NCBI GenBank assembly: GCA_943330455.2 | Contig: CALQHT020000001.1 | Coordinates: forward strand, 1-64,000 | Source: Nitrosovibrio sp. Nv4 | Lineage (GTDB): Bacteria; Pseudomonadota; Alphaproteobacteria; Acetobacterales; Acetobacteraceae | DNA: 64,000 nucleotides | Direction of reading: 5' to 3' | In this document: piece by piece, positions 8,510 to 19,464 of the stretch | How the letters are laid out: each line of letters opens with the position of its first letter | Numbering within the stretch: position 1 is the first letter of the stretch | The notes under the pieces: generated by a model | Told to the model about the DNA's origin: nothing | The model's input: only the letters and a program-made list of their open reading frames with translations | Database searches by the model: none | Made by a program: the position numbers and the translations under genes

Positions 8510-9250
8510 ATGCCTGACAGAGCCGCCAGACCAGCCACGCCGCGTTGGATCGAGATATTGACCCGGGCCGCGGTTGCCGACGTGGAGGGATCCCGCGACC
8601 TGAAGCAGGATCGCAGCCGACGCCGACAGCAGGACCTGCTGGTGGCTGCCACCCGCATTTTCGCCCGCGATGGCATCGCCAAGGCGAAAATGGCCGATGT
8701 GGCAGCCGAAGCCGGAATCCCGGTATCGTCGATCTACGACTACTATCCCAGCAAGGAGGATCTTGCTTATGCGATCCCGATCCAGCGCCTGACCGCATTC
8801 TACGCCGAATTTCTGGCCGAAGCGCCGTCACGCCCGACCATGCGTGACCGGTTGCATCTCTTCTTGTCCATGGCGACCGACTATGCGCGTCGCAACCCGG
8901 ACTGGGCTCGCCTGCTCTATCTCGAAATCTGGCCGAGCGTTTTGATCGAAGAGGCACGGGTTCGGAGAACGATTGATGATTTCGGGCGGATCGTGGTGGA
9001 GATGATCCGGGAGGGGAGCCGCCTCGGCGAATGGGATGCAAGGTTGGACCCCCACCGCTCCGCCACCATCCTTATGGGCAGCGTGACACACATGATCATC
9101 ACCTGGTTGCTGTATGGCCGGCCGGACGATTTGGCGCAGGCGGCCGGCCCGATGGTTGATCATCTGCTGATGCTGCTGGATGTGGGCGAGCCGCCCGAGG
9201 CGTCGTCAGGGCGATTGCGGGCGACGGAACCGGGTGATGTCGTGACATGA
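8510..9250 (+). CDS. TetR/AcrR-family transcriptional regulator
   Basis: 246 residues from ATG 8510; the frame extends upstream but the added sequence is not family-like, and GAAGGA lies 13 bases before this ATG. The N-terminal half has an extra 35-40 residues before the recognition domain RQQDLLVAATRIFARDG (about 39-55), with the helix-turn-helix MADVAAEAGIPVSSIYDYYPSKEDL at 61-85. The C-terminal part is a typical all-helical ligand-binding domain. It probably represses the divergent CoA-ligase operon and perhaps the genes downstream on its own strand, releasing DNA on binding a pathway acyl-CoA or acid. The ligand is unknown. Confidence 0.88.
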   Translation: MPDRAARPATPRWIEILTRAAVADVEGSRDLKQDRSRRRQQDLLVAATRIFARDGIAKAKMADVAAEAGIPVSSIYDYYPSKEDLAYAIPIQRLTAFYAEFLAEAPSRPTMRDRLHLFLSMATDYARRNPDWARLLYLEIWPSVLIEEARVRRTIDDFGRIVVEMIREGSRLGEWDARLDPHRSATILMGSVTHMIITWLLYGRPDDLAQAAGPMVDHLLMLLDVGEPPEASSGRLRATEPGDVVT

Positions 9251-9371
9251 CGTGGCCTCCACCATTGCCCGTACGCCGCGTGGGTCATATGACTTCAGCC
9301 CTGACGAGATGAAGGCCCGAGCAGCGCGCCGAGCGGGCGTGAGGCGATGATCAGCAAACCGGAGGAAAGAC

Positions 9372-9779
9372 ATGAAAATCAAGCGCGTCGAGCATATCGC
9401 CATCGCCGTCGATTCCATGAAGCAGTCATTGGAACTCATGCGGGATACCTTCGGCCTGGAGTTGGAATACGAGGAGCAGATCGGGCAGACCAAACTGGCG
9501 ATGCTGCCGGTCGGCCAGACCTATATCGAACTGCTGGAAGGCCAGGGCCCCGAGTCCGGCGTGACCAAGTGGATCGAGCAGAAGGGCACCGGCCTGTTCC
9601 ATATCTGCTTCGAGGTCGAGGATATCGAGGGCGCGATCGCCGAACTGAAGGCCAAGAACGTTAAGCTGCAAAGCGAGACCTGGAAGACCGGCCACGGTGG
9701 GTCGAAGATCGTGTTTCTCGACCCATCCTGCACCGGCAACGTGGTGATCGAACTCGCCGAACTTCCGGCGGGGCACTGA
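9372..9779 (+). CDS. VOC-family protein, methylmalonyl-CoA epimerase-like
   Basis: 135 residues forming two beta-alpha-beta-beta-beta modules of the vicinal oxygen chelate family, closest in look to methylmalonyl-CoA epimerase, which interconverts the 2R and 2S epimers. Apparent metal ligands are H8, E53, H77 and E127; the second is Glu where methylmalonyl-CoA epimerases usually have Gln, as in other glyoxalase-type members, so the substrate may differ. GGAGGAAAG precedes the ATG. It leads a tight four-gene run (1-27 base gaps) with a sulfurtransferase, a hydrolase and an SDR enzyme. A lactoylglutathione lyase-like activity cannot be excluded. Confidence 0.8.
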   Translation: MKIKRVEHIAIAVDSMKQSLELMRDTFGLELEYEEQIGQTKLAMLPVGQTYIELLEGQGPESGVTKWIEQKGTGLFHICFEVEDIEGAIAELKAKNVKLQSETWKTGHGGSKIVFLDPSCTGNVVIELAELPAGH

Positions 9780-9780
9780 C

Positions 9781-10644
9781 ATGACCGGGTTCGTCCATCC
9801 GCAGTTCCTGGTCGAGACCGACTGGCTCGAACAGAATCTGGCCAATCCCGATGTTGTGGTGTTGGACTGCACGGTGCATCTGCAAGTGCAGCCGTCCGGT
9901 CCCTATAAGATCGTCCCGGGCCGGGCGGACTACGAGAAGGGCCACGTCAAGGGCGCCCAGTTCTGCGACGTGTCACGAGACGTGTCCGATACGACGCAGA
10001 AGTTCAACTTCATGCGGCAGAAGCCCGAGGATTTCGCAGCCTCGATGCGCCGCTTCGGGATCAGCAACACGACCCGTATCGTCACTTACAGTACGGCCAA
10101 TCCCTGGTGGGCGACACGGGTATGGTGGCTGCTTCGCGAATTCGGGCATGACAATGCTGCCGTGCTGAATGGCGGTTGGCAGAAATGGAGCAAGGAAGGG
10201 CGGCCGACCGACACTGGCCCCAGCCCCACCCGCGCGCCGGGCGATTTCACCGTGCAGGCCGTCCGCAACCTGATGGCGGACAAAGATGAAGTGAAGGCGG
10301 CGATGGGCAATGCGGCCATCTGCACGCTGAACGCGTTGATGCCCGCGCAATATGCTGGCGGCACCTATGGCAGGCCCGGCCAGATACCCGGCAGTGCGAC
10401 GCTCGCGGCGGCGCATCTGCTCGATCCCGCGACGAACACGTTCCTGCCGGCGGATGAATTGCGCAAGCGCCTGTCCGCGGTTGGGGCCATGGACCGCCCG
10501 GTGATCGCCTATTGCGGTGGTGGCATCGCGGCGACCGCCGACGCGCTGGCGCTGATCATGCTGGGGCACACGAACGTCAAGGTCTATGACGCGTCGCTGT
10601 CGGAATGGGCCAAGGATGAGAGCCTGCCGATACAGGCCGCGTAA
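9781..10644 (+). CDS. Two-domain sulfurtransferase (rhodanese family)
   Basis: 287 residues with two rhodanese modules, the length of thiosulfate and 3-mercaptopyruvate sulfurtransferases. The N-terminal module is inactive (no Cys in its loop) and the C-terminal active loop is YCGGGIAAT with C245 as the persulfide-forming residue. The loop starts CGGGI rather than the CG(S/T)GVT of mercaptopyruvate enzymes or the CRKGVT of thiosulfate enzymes, so the donor is uncertain. It begins one base after the stop of the epimerase-like gene, so the two are translationally linked. Its presence inside a catabolic run suggests sulfur handling in the pathway, or a recruited scaffold. Confidence 0.88.
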   Translation: MTGFVHPQFLVETDWLEQNLANPDVVVLDCTVHLQVQPSGPYKIVPGRADYEKGHVKGAQFCDVSRDVSDTTQKFNFMRQKPEDFAASMRRFGISNTTRIVTYSTANPWWATRVWWLLREFGHDNAAVLNGGWQKWSKEGRPTDTGPSPTRAPGDFTVQAVRNLMADKDEVKAAMGNAAICTLNALMPAQYAGGTYGRPGQIPGSATLAAAHLLDPATNTFLPADELRKRLSAVGAMDRPVIAYCGGGIAATADALALIMLGHTNVKVYDASLSEWAKDESLPIQAA

Positions 10645-10665
10645 GCACGAGGGAAGGAAACACCG

Positions 10666-11460
10666 ATGCTGGTTCCACTGAACGGACGCAACATCGCCTA
10701 TGATCTGGTCGGATCCGACACGGCTCCGGTCGTGTGCATGACCCACTCGCTGGCCTCGGACGGCGGGATGTGGGCCGAACAGGTGCCGGCACTGCTGGCT
10801 GGTGGCTTCCGTGTGTTGCGTATCGACATGCGTGGTCACGGCGGCAGCAATCCCGTCGCCGGCCCCTACACCATGAGCCAGTTGGCCGGTGACGTTGCCG
10901 CCGTGCTGGATACCCTGGCTCTGACCAAGGTCCATTACATCGGCCTGTCGATCGGCGGCATGATCGGCCAGGCTTTCGCGATCGAGCATGGCAACCGTCT
11001 TCTGTCCGCGATGTGGTGCGACACCATGCCGCAGACACCACCGGGGTCCCAGGCCACCTGGGAGGACCGGCAAAAAATGGTGCGCGACGCTGGCTCCCTG
11101 GAGTCCCTGGCAGACCCGACGGTGGAGCGGTGGCTGACCGATGCGGTCAAGATCGCGCGTCCGAACCGTTACAAGCAGATCCGCGACACCATCGCCGGCA
11201 CCACTCCGGCTGGCTATATCGGTTGTATCGACGCCATCCGGAACTACGACTTTGTGCCGAAGCTGCCATCGCTGAAGCTGCCCGTTCTGGTGGTTTGCGG
11301 CGCCGACGATGCCGGCACTCCGCCGGAGGCAAACCGTCGGATCGCCGAACTGGTGCCGGGCGGGCGCTATGAGCAGATCGCCGCGGCGCGTCATTTTCCG
11401 AATGTCGAACATCCGGAAACCTTCAATCACATCATGATGGATTGGCTGGGCGCCCAATAG
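10666..11460 (+). CDS. Alpha/beta hydrolase, 3-oxoadipate enol-lactonase-like
   Basis: 264 residues, typical for PcaD-like single-domain hydrolases. The nucleophile elbow is GLSIGG with S95; a late aspartate in VCGADDAGTPPE and histidine in ARHFPNVEHPE complete a plausible triad. HSLASDGGMW near residue 28 carries the oxyanion-hole region. Third in the run, 21 bases after the sulfurtransferase. PcaD-type enzymes hydrolyse enol-lactones, but the family name is only a guide; ester or thioester hydrolysis on an acyl-CoA intermediate is also possible. Confidence 0.85.
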   Translation: MLVPLNGRNIAYDLVGSDTAPVVCMTHSLASDGGMWAEQVPALLAGGFRVLRIDMRGHGGSNPVAGPYTMSQLAGDVAAVLDTLALTKVHYIGLSIGGMIGQAFAIEHGNRLLSAMWCDTMPQTPPGSQATWEDRQKMVRDAGSLESLADPTVERWLTDAVKIARPNRYKQIRDTIAGTTPAGYIGCIDAIRNYDFVPKLPSLKLPVLVVCGADDAGTPPEANRRIAELVPGGRYEQIAAARHFPNVEHPETFNHIMMDWLGAQ

Positions 11461-11487
11461 CGCCGGCTTTCGAACGGAGGAACGACC

Positions 11488-12267
11488 ATGCGTATGCAGA
11501 ACAAAATCGGCATCGTGACCGCGGCCGGATCAGGCATGGGGCGTGCCGGTGCCATTCGGTTCGCCAAGGAAGGCGCCTCGGTTGCCGTTGTCGACCTTGA
11601 CCAAGGCGCGGCCGAAGCCGTCGTCAATCAGATCACCGCAGCCGGTGGCAAGGCGATTGCCCTGTCCGGCAACCTTCTGGACGACGGATTCGCTCGCAAC
11701 ATCGTGCGGGAGACAACCCGCGCGTTCGGTGCACTTGATTTCGTCTGGAACCATGTCGGACACCCAGGCCCGGCGGCGATCGAGGGGCTGGACTGGAAAG
11801 ACTACGATCTGGCGATGAACCTGAACGTTCGTACCGTTCTGGTTACGACCGAAGCCGCGCTGCCGGAACTGCGGGCCCGCGGTGGTGGATCGCTGCTATA
11901 CACCGCCTCGACATCGGGCCTGACGGGATCGCAGTTCAGCCCGGTGTACAACATCGCCAAGTTCGGGATTGTCGGACTGGTGCACGGTCTGTCCAAGCGC
12001 TACGCTCGCGAAAAGATCCGCGTCAATGCGGTTTGCCCGGGCCCGACCGATACGCCGATGCTGCGCGTGTTCGTGGCACGTCCGGACAGCCAGTTGCCCC
12101 CCGGCGAGACGGCTGAGTCCCTCGTGCAGAAGCGCGGCGGCCAGGTGCCGATGGGCCGACCCGCGCTGCCGGACGAAATCGCCAACGCAGCATTGTTCCT
12201 GTTGTCCGATGAAGCGTCCTACATCACCGGGGTCGCTCTTCCGGTCGACGGTGGCGCGACCGCATAA
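11488..12267 (+). CDS. Short-chain dehydrogenase/reductase
   Basis: 259 residues of classical SDR. The cofactor motif TAAGSGMG is at 11-18, the acid VVDLD after the second strand favours NAD(H), and the catalytic set is the serine in ASTSG (about 139-141), Y154 and K158 (YNIAK). The C-terminus ends with the usual GVALPVDGGATA. Good Shine-Dalgarno GGAGG before the ATG. Last gene of the run starting with the epimerase-like protein. It would oxidise or reduce a hydroxyl/keto group, for example a 3-hydroxyacyl thioester; the substrate is not indicated. Confidence 0.9.
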   Translation: MRMQNKIGIVTAAGSGMGRAGAIRFAKEGASVAVVDLDQGAAEAVVNQITAAGGKAIALSGNLLDDGFARNIVRETTRAFGALDFVWNHVGHPGPAAIEGLDWKDYDLAMNLNVRTVLVTTEAALPELRARGGGSLLYTASTSGLTGSQFSPVYNIAKFGIVGLVHGLSKRYAREKIRVNAVCPGPTDTPMLRVFVARPDSQLPPGETAESLVQKRGGQVPMGRPALPDEIANAALFLLSDEASYITGVALPVDGGATA

Positions 12268-12317
12268 GGATCGGACGCATCGAGGCGATCCCGTTCCGGA
12301 CAGATTCTCCGTTCGGC

Positions 12318-12335
12318 GGTCGATCTGGATCGACC
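12318..12335 (+). terminator. Hairpin after the SDR gene
   Basis: GGTCGATC-TG-GATCGACC is a perfect 8-bp stem with a 2-base centre, embedded in a larger GC-rich fold (CGGCGGTCG...CGACCGCCG, 12314-12342). It lies 51 bases beyond the SDR stop, at the end of the plus-strand run. No T-tract, so termination is only suggested. Confidence 0.4.
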
Positions 12336-12438
12336 GACCGCCGACCCAGGGTGGGATCATGGAGGTTTCGAACGGTCCGGGGCTGAGGATCGAACCCGAT
12401 TGGGGGGCTGTGCGCAGATACCGGATGTTGTGACGCGG

Positions 12439-12900
12439 CTACAGCCGATGGGTCGGGCGCACCCAATGTTTCAGATGCGACCATAATTCGTGGTCCGGCA
12501 CCTTGGTCAGATCCTTGGCCAGGGTGCCAATCAATTTGGCCTCCGTCGGCTTGTCCAGGCCATCCTGCAGTTCCTTCAGGATATGCGCCGGCGCGACCAG
12601 CACCAACTCGTTGAATTCGCCTTGGGTGGATTCCTCACAGATTCGCGCTGCGACCAGTTTGGCGAATTTCGACTTCTCGGCGTCGTGCGGGTCCGTATGA
12701 GGGGAATGGGCGTGGCGGGCCGGGGTCGCGCTTTCAAATGAACGGCCCGGATGATCGCTGCCCAGGTCGTGGGAGCGTTTGTGGACCGTGGCGGAATCCA
12801 CGGCGACCACGGTGTGAAGGGCGTTGTCGGATGCCGGTTTGACAAACCGGGCGTGTCCTCCATCCGCGACGACAAAGCACTGGTTGTGATGCATGACCAT
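12439..12900 (-). CDS. Host-attachment-type protein (AtsE-like)
   Basis: 153 residues of the family annotated as required for attachment to host cells, named after Agrobacterium AtsE. Visible: VMHHNQCFVVADGGHARF at the start and a conserved KFAKLVAARICEESTQGEFNELVLVAPAHIL core (about 81-111), then LAKDLTKVPDHEL. The fold is related to release-factor-like baeRF domains, so a direct adhesion role is doubtful. A GAGAGG Shine-Dalgarno supports ATG 12900 rather than the longer frame. Stands alone, next to tRNA-Phe. Confidence 0.78.
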   Translation of the reverse strand: MVMHHNQCFVVADGGHARFVKPASDNALHTVVAVDSATVHKRSHDLGSDHPGRSFESATPARHAHSPHTDPHDAEKSKFAKLVAARICEESTQGEFNELVLVAPAHILKELQDGLDKPTEAKLIGTLAKDLTKVPDHELWSHLKHWVRPTHRL

Positions 12901-12990
12901 GGATGGGCACCTCTCATTTGCCGGCATGCTGACAGCGGAGGGCTTGGCACGCGTTGATTTCGATCAACGGAAGGGGCTGAAAGGGCGGGA

Positions 12991-13066
12991 TGGTGCCCAG
13001 GGGCGGAATCGAACCACCGACACTGCGATTTTCAGTCGCATGCTCTACCAACTGAGCTACCTGGGC
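12991..13066 (-). tRNA. tRNA-Phe (GAA)
   Basis: A complete 76-base cloverleaf on the minus strand: acceptor GCCCAGG/CCTGGGC with discriminator A and encoded CCA, D stem GCTC/GAGC, anticodon stem TGCGA/TCGCA around loop CTGAAAA (anticodon GAA), and T arm GGTGG-TTCGATT-CCGCC. It lies between the attachment-type gene and uvrB; no integrase or duplicated 3' end is seen nearby, so it is not obviously used as an attachment site. Confidence 0.97.
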
Positions 13067-13176
13067 ACATGGCAACCGTCGTGAGGTCGGGGTGAATACC
13101 CCATGACCGACCGCGGATCAAGCCACCAATGACGCGCTCGCCGTCACGCCGAGGCATCGATCTTTCAAAACCCGCT

Positions 13177-15369
<2,193 letters not shown>

Positions 15370-15476
15370 GGGTCACTCCTCGGGTCCAACAGATGGCGTG
15401 TTTGGTGGCATGCGTGAAGGGGGCAAAGGCGAGGATCCGATCGTCCGGTAGAGCACGGCCTCGCCCGCGAACCAGT

Positions 15477-16580
15477 CTACTGTCCCGCGGTTTTCGGTGC
15501 CATGCCAAACAGGGTCCGCATCCAAGGCCATGGGCGGATCAGCCCCACATAGAGCGCCATCGTCACCAGTATGTCGCCACCAGCGATCAGGGTGATCTGT
15601 AGCCAGACCGACTGGCCCATCGGGATGATCCACAGCGCCAGCCCCAACAACGGCAGATGGTGCAGGATATAAATGGGGAATGTCGCCTCGCCCAACCAAT
15701 CCAGCCAACGGGACGGAGCCGGCGCCCATCGTCTGGCCAATCCCCAAGTGCCGCCGATGCATCCCCAGGCCATCAACCCGACGCAGAGGCGACCCGGAAC
15801 CGATTCACCAAAATGCACGACACCGTAGCACCCGACCGCCGCCAGAAGCACGAGCCACCATGTATGCGACGACATGGCGTCCTCATACCGCGGCCATGCG
15901 GCGATTGTGGCACCTATCAGAAAGCAAAGGGCGAAATAGGCAAAGTTGCTCCAATCATGGATCAGGTTCGGTAAATACGGCCAATAGCCATTGAATACCG
16001 CCAGAACCAACGCCAGCGGCACTGCGGGCAGGTAGACAGACCACCACGGGGCGGGTGCGGCGATCGGCTTGCGTCCGGCCAACCACGCCAGCAGCGGCAG
16101 CAGGGCAATCGAATATATCGCCAGATAGCCCAGGAACCACAGATGCGACCATGTGGTCAGGACGATGCGGGTGAAGTAACGCGGCAGGAATTCAAGGATT
16201 CCGATCTGGATCGGTTGCACCAAACGAAATCCCGCCAGACCGAGATCGCGGCCTTGGCTGAGCTCGATATATTTGATGAAGGGTCCGAACAGAAAGATGC
16301 CGATGGCCAAAGGCGGCAGCAGGCGGGCCGAGCGGTCGCGGAGGAAACGGGGGACGTCGCGACGTCGGAGCGATGTTAGGGCAGCCCAGCCGGCGAGCGC
16401 AAAGAAGGGCGGCATGGCGAAAATCCGCAATGCCTCATACAGTCCGGTGGCCCAGGCCGGCGAAAGATCGCTTTTGACGTGATAGCGGGGCTCGCTGGCA
16501 AAAATCAGCACCGCGTGCTGGATGATGACGCTGGCGCATAGAACGACCCGCAGCAGGTCCAGATCAGTCCGTCGGTTCAC
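15477..16580 (-). CDS. Acyltransferase 3 family membrane protein
   Basis: 367 residues with about ten membrane segments, beginning RRTDLDLLRVVLCASVIIQH, the standard entry of acyltransferase-3/OpgC-type proteins that acylate or succinylate glycans and lipids at the membrane. The catalytic histidine of the family would be H22 in IIQH. It starts at a GTG overlapping the stop of the ABC ATPase gene (GTGA, 16577-16580), so it belongs to the DevBCA-type exporter operon. Role inferred: modifying an exported glycolipid or cell-surface molecule. Confidence 0.82.
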   Translation of the reverse strand: MNRRTDLDLLRVVLCASVIIQHAVLIFASEPRYHVKSDLSPAWATGLYEALRIFAMPPFFALAGWAALTSLRRRDVPRFLRDRSARLLPPLAIGIFLFGPFIKYIELSQGRDLGLAGFRLVQPIQIGILEFLPRYFTRIVLTTWSHLWFLGYLAIYSIALLPLLAWLAGRKPIAAPAPWWSVYLPAVPLALVLAVFNGYWPYLPNLIHDWSNFAYFALCFLIGATIAAWPRYEDAMSSHTWWLVLLAAVGCYGVVHFGESVPGRLCVGLMAWGCIGGTWGLARRWAPAPSRWLDWLGEATFPIYILHHLPLLGLALWIIPMGQSVWLQITLIAGGDILVTMALYVGLIRPWPWMRTLFGMAPKTAGQ

Positions 16581-17260
16581 ACCACCGTTTCCGCAATGCG
16601 TCCATCTTCCATAGCCACCACCCGATCGGCGATGTCCAGGATGCGCGGATCATGCGTCACCAGCAGGATCGGCATTCCATTGCGCTTGGCAAGATCGCGC
16701 ATCAACCGCACCACGTCCTGGCCGGTCTGCCGGTCCAGCGCGGCGGTTGGCTCGTCGGCCAGGATCAGCCCCGGATGGGCAACCAACGCGCGCGCCACCG
16801 CCACGCGTTGTCGCTGGCCGCCCGATAATTTTCCCGGGACGGTGTCCGCGTAATCGGTCAATCCGACCGCTTCCAGCATGGCAGACGCGCGGTCCAGACG
16901 ATCCTGCTCGGTGGAATCCGTGTCCAGTTCCAGCGCCATCGCGACGTTTTGCCGAGCGGTGAGGAATCCCAGGAGATTGTGATGCTGAAAAATAAACCCG
17001 ATGCGCCGGCGGAGTCCGACCCGCTCGGCTTCTGTTGCGCCCATCAGTTCCTTGCCCAGTACCATACAACTGCCCTGCTGCATCGCCCGCAAAGCGCCGA
17101 TCAGGGTTAGCAAGGTTGTCTTGCCGCTGCCGGATGGGCCGGTCAGCAGCACGACTTCCCCGGGCTCGACCGACAGGGTGAGATCGCGCAGGACCGGACG
17201 ACGCAGCGCCCCTTCTCCAAAGGCGTATTCGAGACCCCGCAGGCGGACTGGCGACTCCAT
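16577..17260 (-). CDS. ABC transporter ATP-binding protein (DevA/MacB type)
   Basis: 227 residues, the usual size for DevA/LolD-like ATPases. Walker A GPSGSGKT with K47, signature LSGGQ at 145-149, Walker B LILADE at 165-170, H-loop THDPR near 204. Drives the adjacent FtsX-like permease. Located 3 bases after the permease stop and overlapping the acyltransferase start. The whole set (TetR, membrane fusion protein, permease, ATPase, acyltransferase) appears to be one transcript. Confidence 0.93.
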   Translation of the reverse strand: MESPVRLRGLEYAFGEGALRRPVLRDLTLSVEPGEVVLLTGPSGSGKTTLLTLIGALRAMQQGSCMVLGKELMGATEAERVGLRRRIGFIFQHHNLLGFLTARQNVAMALELDTDSTEQDRLDRASAMLEAVGLTDYADTVPGKLSGGQRQRVAVARALVAHPGLILADEPTAALDRQTGQDVVRLMRDLAKRNGMPILLVTHDPRILDIADRVVAMEDGRIAETVV

Positions 17261-17263
17261 CGG

Positions 17264-18436
17264 TCAGAACATATCCGCGGGGTCGGCGTCACGGAGTTTC
17301 CGCATCGCCAGCAGACCGGCGAGAGAGCACATGCCGAAAATCAGACCAAACACGAGCAACCCGCGCGAGGCATCCATCCGCAGTGGCAGCAATGTGGCCT
17401 TGGCGACCAGATCGTACAGCCCGGACGATGCCAGCATCCCCGGAACGAAACCCAGCAATGCCAGGATCGCGGCGGAGGCTAGGACCATCCGATTCAGATA
17501 GCCGCCGGAATACCCCATCGCTTTGAGCGTCGCATATTCGGGCAGATGGGTCGCGATATCCGCGAACAGGATCTGATACACAATGACCATGCCGACGATC
17601 AGCCCCATCAGGCTGCCGAACGCGAAAATGAATCCGATCGGGGTGGCTGTTTCCCAGTAATGCCGTTCCCATTGCACCAATTCGGCGTGTGTCAAAACGA
17701 CGACATCAGCCGGCAACAGCGCGGTCAACTGAGCCTTGACCGAAGCGGGGTCGGCATCTGGCCGCAGCCGGAGTGCCACCAGATCGGTGTTGCTGGCCTT
17801 GCGTTCCTTGATCAACCGACGAAAATTCACCTCGCTCAGCACGACGTTGCCATCGGCGCCGAAGCTAGCTCCCAGTTCCACGATACCGACGATCTCCACG
17901 GTCCGGTTGGCGATTTCCACCTGGATCGAGCCCCGCTCGGCCAGCAACGCCGGGACCGGGCCGAACTCCGGACGGGATCGCGAGTCGAAGGCAACCGTAT
18001 CGGGTCGCTTCAGTGCGTCGATCAATGGCGTCAGGCCTGGGAAGTTGACCGCGCCCGCTTCCATGTCGAACCCTACCAACTGGATGGCCCGCCGCACGCC
18101 CGTCAGCGGGTGCCGCCAACTGCCCTGCGCCAGATAAATCGGGACCGCGTTGGTCACTTCCGGCAGCCCGAGTGTTTGGAACGCGCGGACGCGGGGCAGG
18201 GGCTCAGGCCTGAACAGGGCCGTTGTCAGCGGATGCAGCAGGAACAATTCACCGTGCATGGCGCGTGGCAGCGCGCTGGCACTGTCGAACAGCGCGCTGC
18301 GGAATCCCAACTGCATGAACACCAGAACGCAGGCGAACATCACGCCGGCGATGGCGGAGGCCAGGCGCGTCTTTTCGGCGCGCAGTTGCCGCCATGCCAG
18401 CCTGGCCGGCAGCAGCGCAGTGGCCACGGCTGTCAC
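17264..18436 (-). CDS. ABC transporter permease (DevC/FtsX-like)
   Basis: 390 residues with the four-helix FtsX/MacB topology: one membrane segment at about 26-46, a periplasmic domain of about 210 residues, and three segments from about 263 to the C-terminus. It matches DevC of cyanobacterial glycolipid exporters, which use a HlyD-like fusion protein and an outer membrane TolC. It overlaps the membrane fusion gene by 4 bases and precedes the ATPase by 3. Probably exports a lipid, peptide or drug across the envelope; no TolC gene is nearby. Confidence 0.88.
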   Translation of the reverse strand: MTAVATALLPARLAWRQLRAEKTRLASAIAGVMFACVLVFMQLGFRSALFDSASALPRAMHGELFLLHPLTTALFRPEPLPRVRAFQTLGLPEVTNAVPIYLAQGSWRHPLTGVRRAIQLVGFDMEAGAVNFPGLTPLIDALKRPDTVAFDSRSRPEFGPVPALLAERGSIQVEIANRTVEIVGIVELGASFGADGNVVLSEVNFRRLIKERKASNTDLVALRLRPDADPASVKAQLTALLPADVVVLTHAELVQWERHYWETATPIGFIFAFGSLMGLIVGMVIVYQILFADIATHLPEYATLKAMGYSGGYLNRMVLASAAILALLGFVPGMLASSGLYDLVAKATLLPLRMDASRGLLVFGLIFGMCSLAGLLAMRKLRDADPADMF

Positions 18437-19464
18437 GGCTTGATCGCGACCTTCACCTGCATGTTCGTGCGTCGGGACAGCGCCTCTCGGCCGTGATCAT
18501 CGAGAGCCAGCCGGACTTCCACGGTGCGGGCATCGACCGCGGCGACGGGATCGGACCCGGCCTGGGTGGTTCGTCGTACCAGCCATCCGAGTTCCCTGAC
18601 GGTGGCCCGATAGCGGGTGGCGTCGCCGGGGACGATCACCTCGGCCTCCTGGCCCTTGCGCACGCGCGGCAGGTCGGTTTCGTATATATCGGCGACAATA
18701 TCCAATTGCGTGAGGTCGGCCATATCCAACAGTCCGTCCGAGCTGACCAAATCTCCGGCACGGGCGTAGATTTTCAGGATCGTGCCGGCGATGGGTGCTC
18801 TGATCCGCGACAGGGCGGCGTCGGCCTTCAGGCGGTCCAACGTACCCTCGGCGTTATGGACGCGCGCTTCCGCGACGGCTACGTCTTCGGGGCGAGGACG
18901 CGCCAGGGTCTCCAGTTGCGCTTCGGCTTCCGCTCGTTCGGCGGCACTGCGCGCCGCGGCGGCTCGGTTTCGCTCCGCGGCGGCCTTGGCGCCGGCTCCG
19001 GTGGCTTGGAGTTGTTCCGCTCGTTCCGCGTCGCGGCGGTTCATGTTTTCCATCGCCGCCAGCGCGGTGATCCTCGCGTGTTGGGCGACGATCTCGCTGG
19101 GGCGGCCGCCCGCGCGGACTTTCACCAACGTCGCACGAACCTCGGCGAGCGCGGCTTCGGCCTGTAATACGGCAGCGTCCTTTTGGACGGCGTCTGACAA
19201 TTCGGCCAGGAGTTGGCCTTCGGTTACGATGTCACCCTCCCGCACCAAAATGCGTTCCACCCGGTTCACCGAGAACCCGCCGGGTTGGGATAGCTTGCGG
19301 ACACGGGATTCGGGCTCCACCCGACCCAGCGCGCCGACGCCGATCGGGCCTGTTGCCACCGCTTGCGCGGGAGGCACCGCCTGGTTGCTCCGCCACGTTA
19401 GCCATCCGCCGCCGCCTATCGTGGCAACCAGTGTTAAAATGAGAAGGGTGCGACGTCGGGTCAT
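18433..19464 (-). CDS. HlyD/DevB-type membrane fusion protein
   Basis: 343 residues: one N-terminal membrane anchor (about 7-25), a beta-barrel/lipoyl region (GALGRVEPESRVRKLS), and a long alanine/arginine/glutamate-rich coiled-coil hairpin (about 95-215). A second lipoyl half with IRAPIAGTILKIYARAGDLV follows at about 220-240. It is the periplasmic adaptor between the inner-membrane exporter and an outer-membrane channel. Overlaps the TetR gene by 4 bases upstream and the permease downstream. Strongly supports a DevBCA-like tripartite exporter. Confidence 0.9.
   Translation of the reverse strand: MTRRRTLLILTLVATIGGGGWLTWRSNQAVPPAQAVATGPIGVGALGRVEPESRVRKLSQPGGFSVNRVERILVREGDIVTEGQLLAELSDAVQKDAAVLQAEAALAEVRATLVKVRAGGRPSEIVAQHARITALAAMENMNRRDAERAEQLQATGAGAKAAAERNRAAAARSAAERAEAEAQLETLARPRPEDVAVAEARVHNAEGTLDRLKADAALSRIRAPIAGTILKIYARAGDLVSSDGLLDMADLTQLDIVADIYETDLPRVRKGQEAEVIVPGDATRYRATVRELGWLVRRTTQAGSDPVAAVDARTVEVRLALDDHGREALSRRTNMQVKVAIKP

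Noticed and set aside
12991-13066. tRNA-Phe as an attachment site of an integrated element
   Set aside because: No integrase, no repeated tRNA 3' end and no change in gene style next to it; flanking uvrB is housekeeping.
17546-18496. Long plus-strand frame opposite the DevC-like permease
   Set aside because: Shadow frame; the permease on the other strand has membrane segments, operon overlap and motif support.
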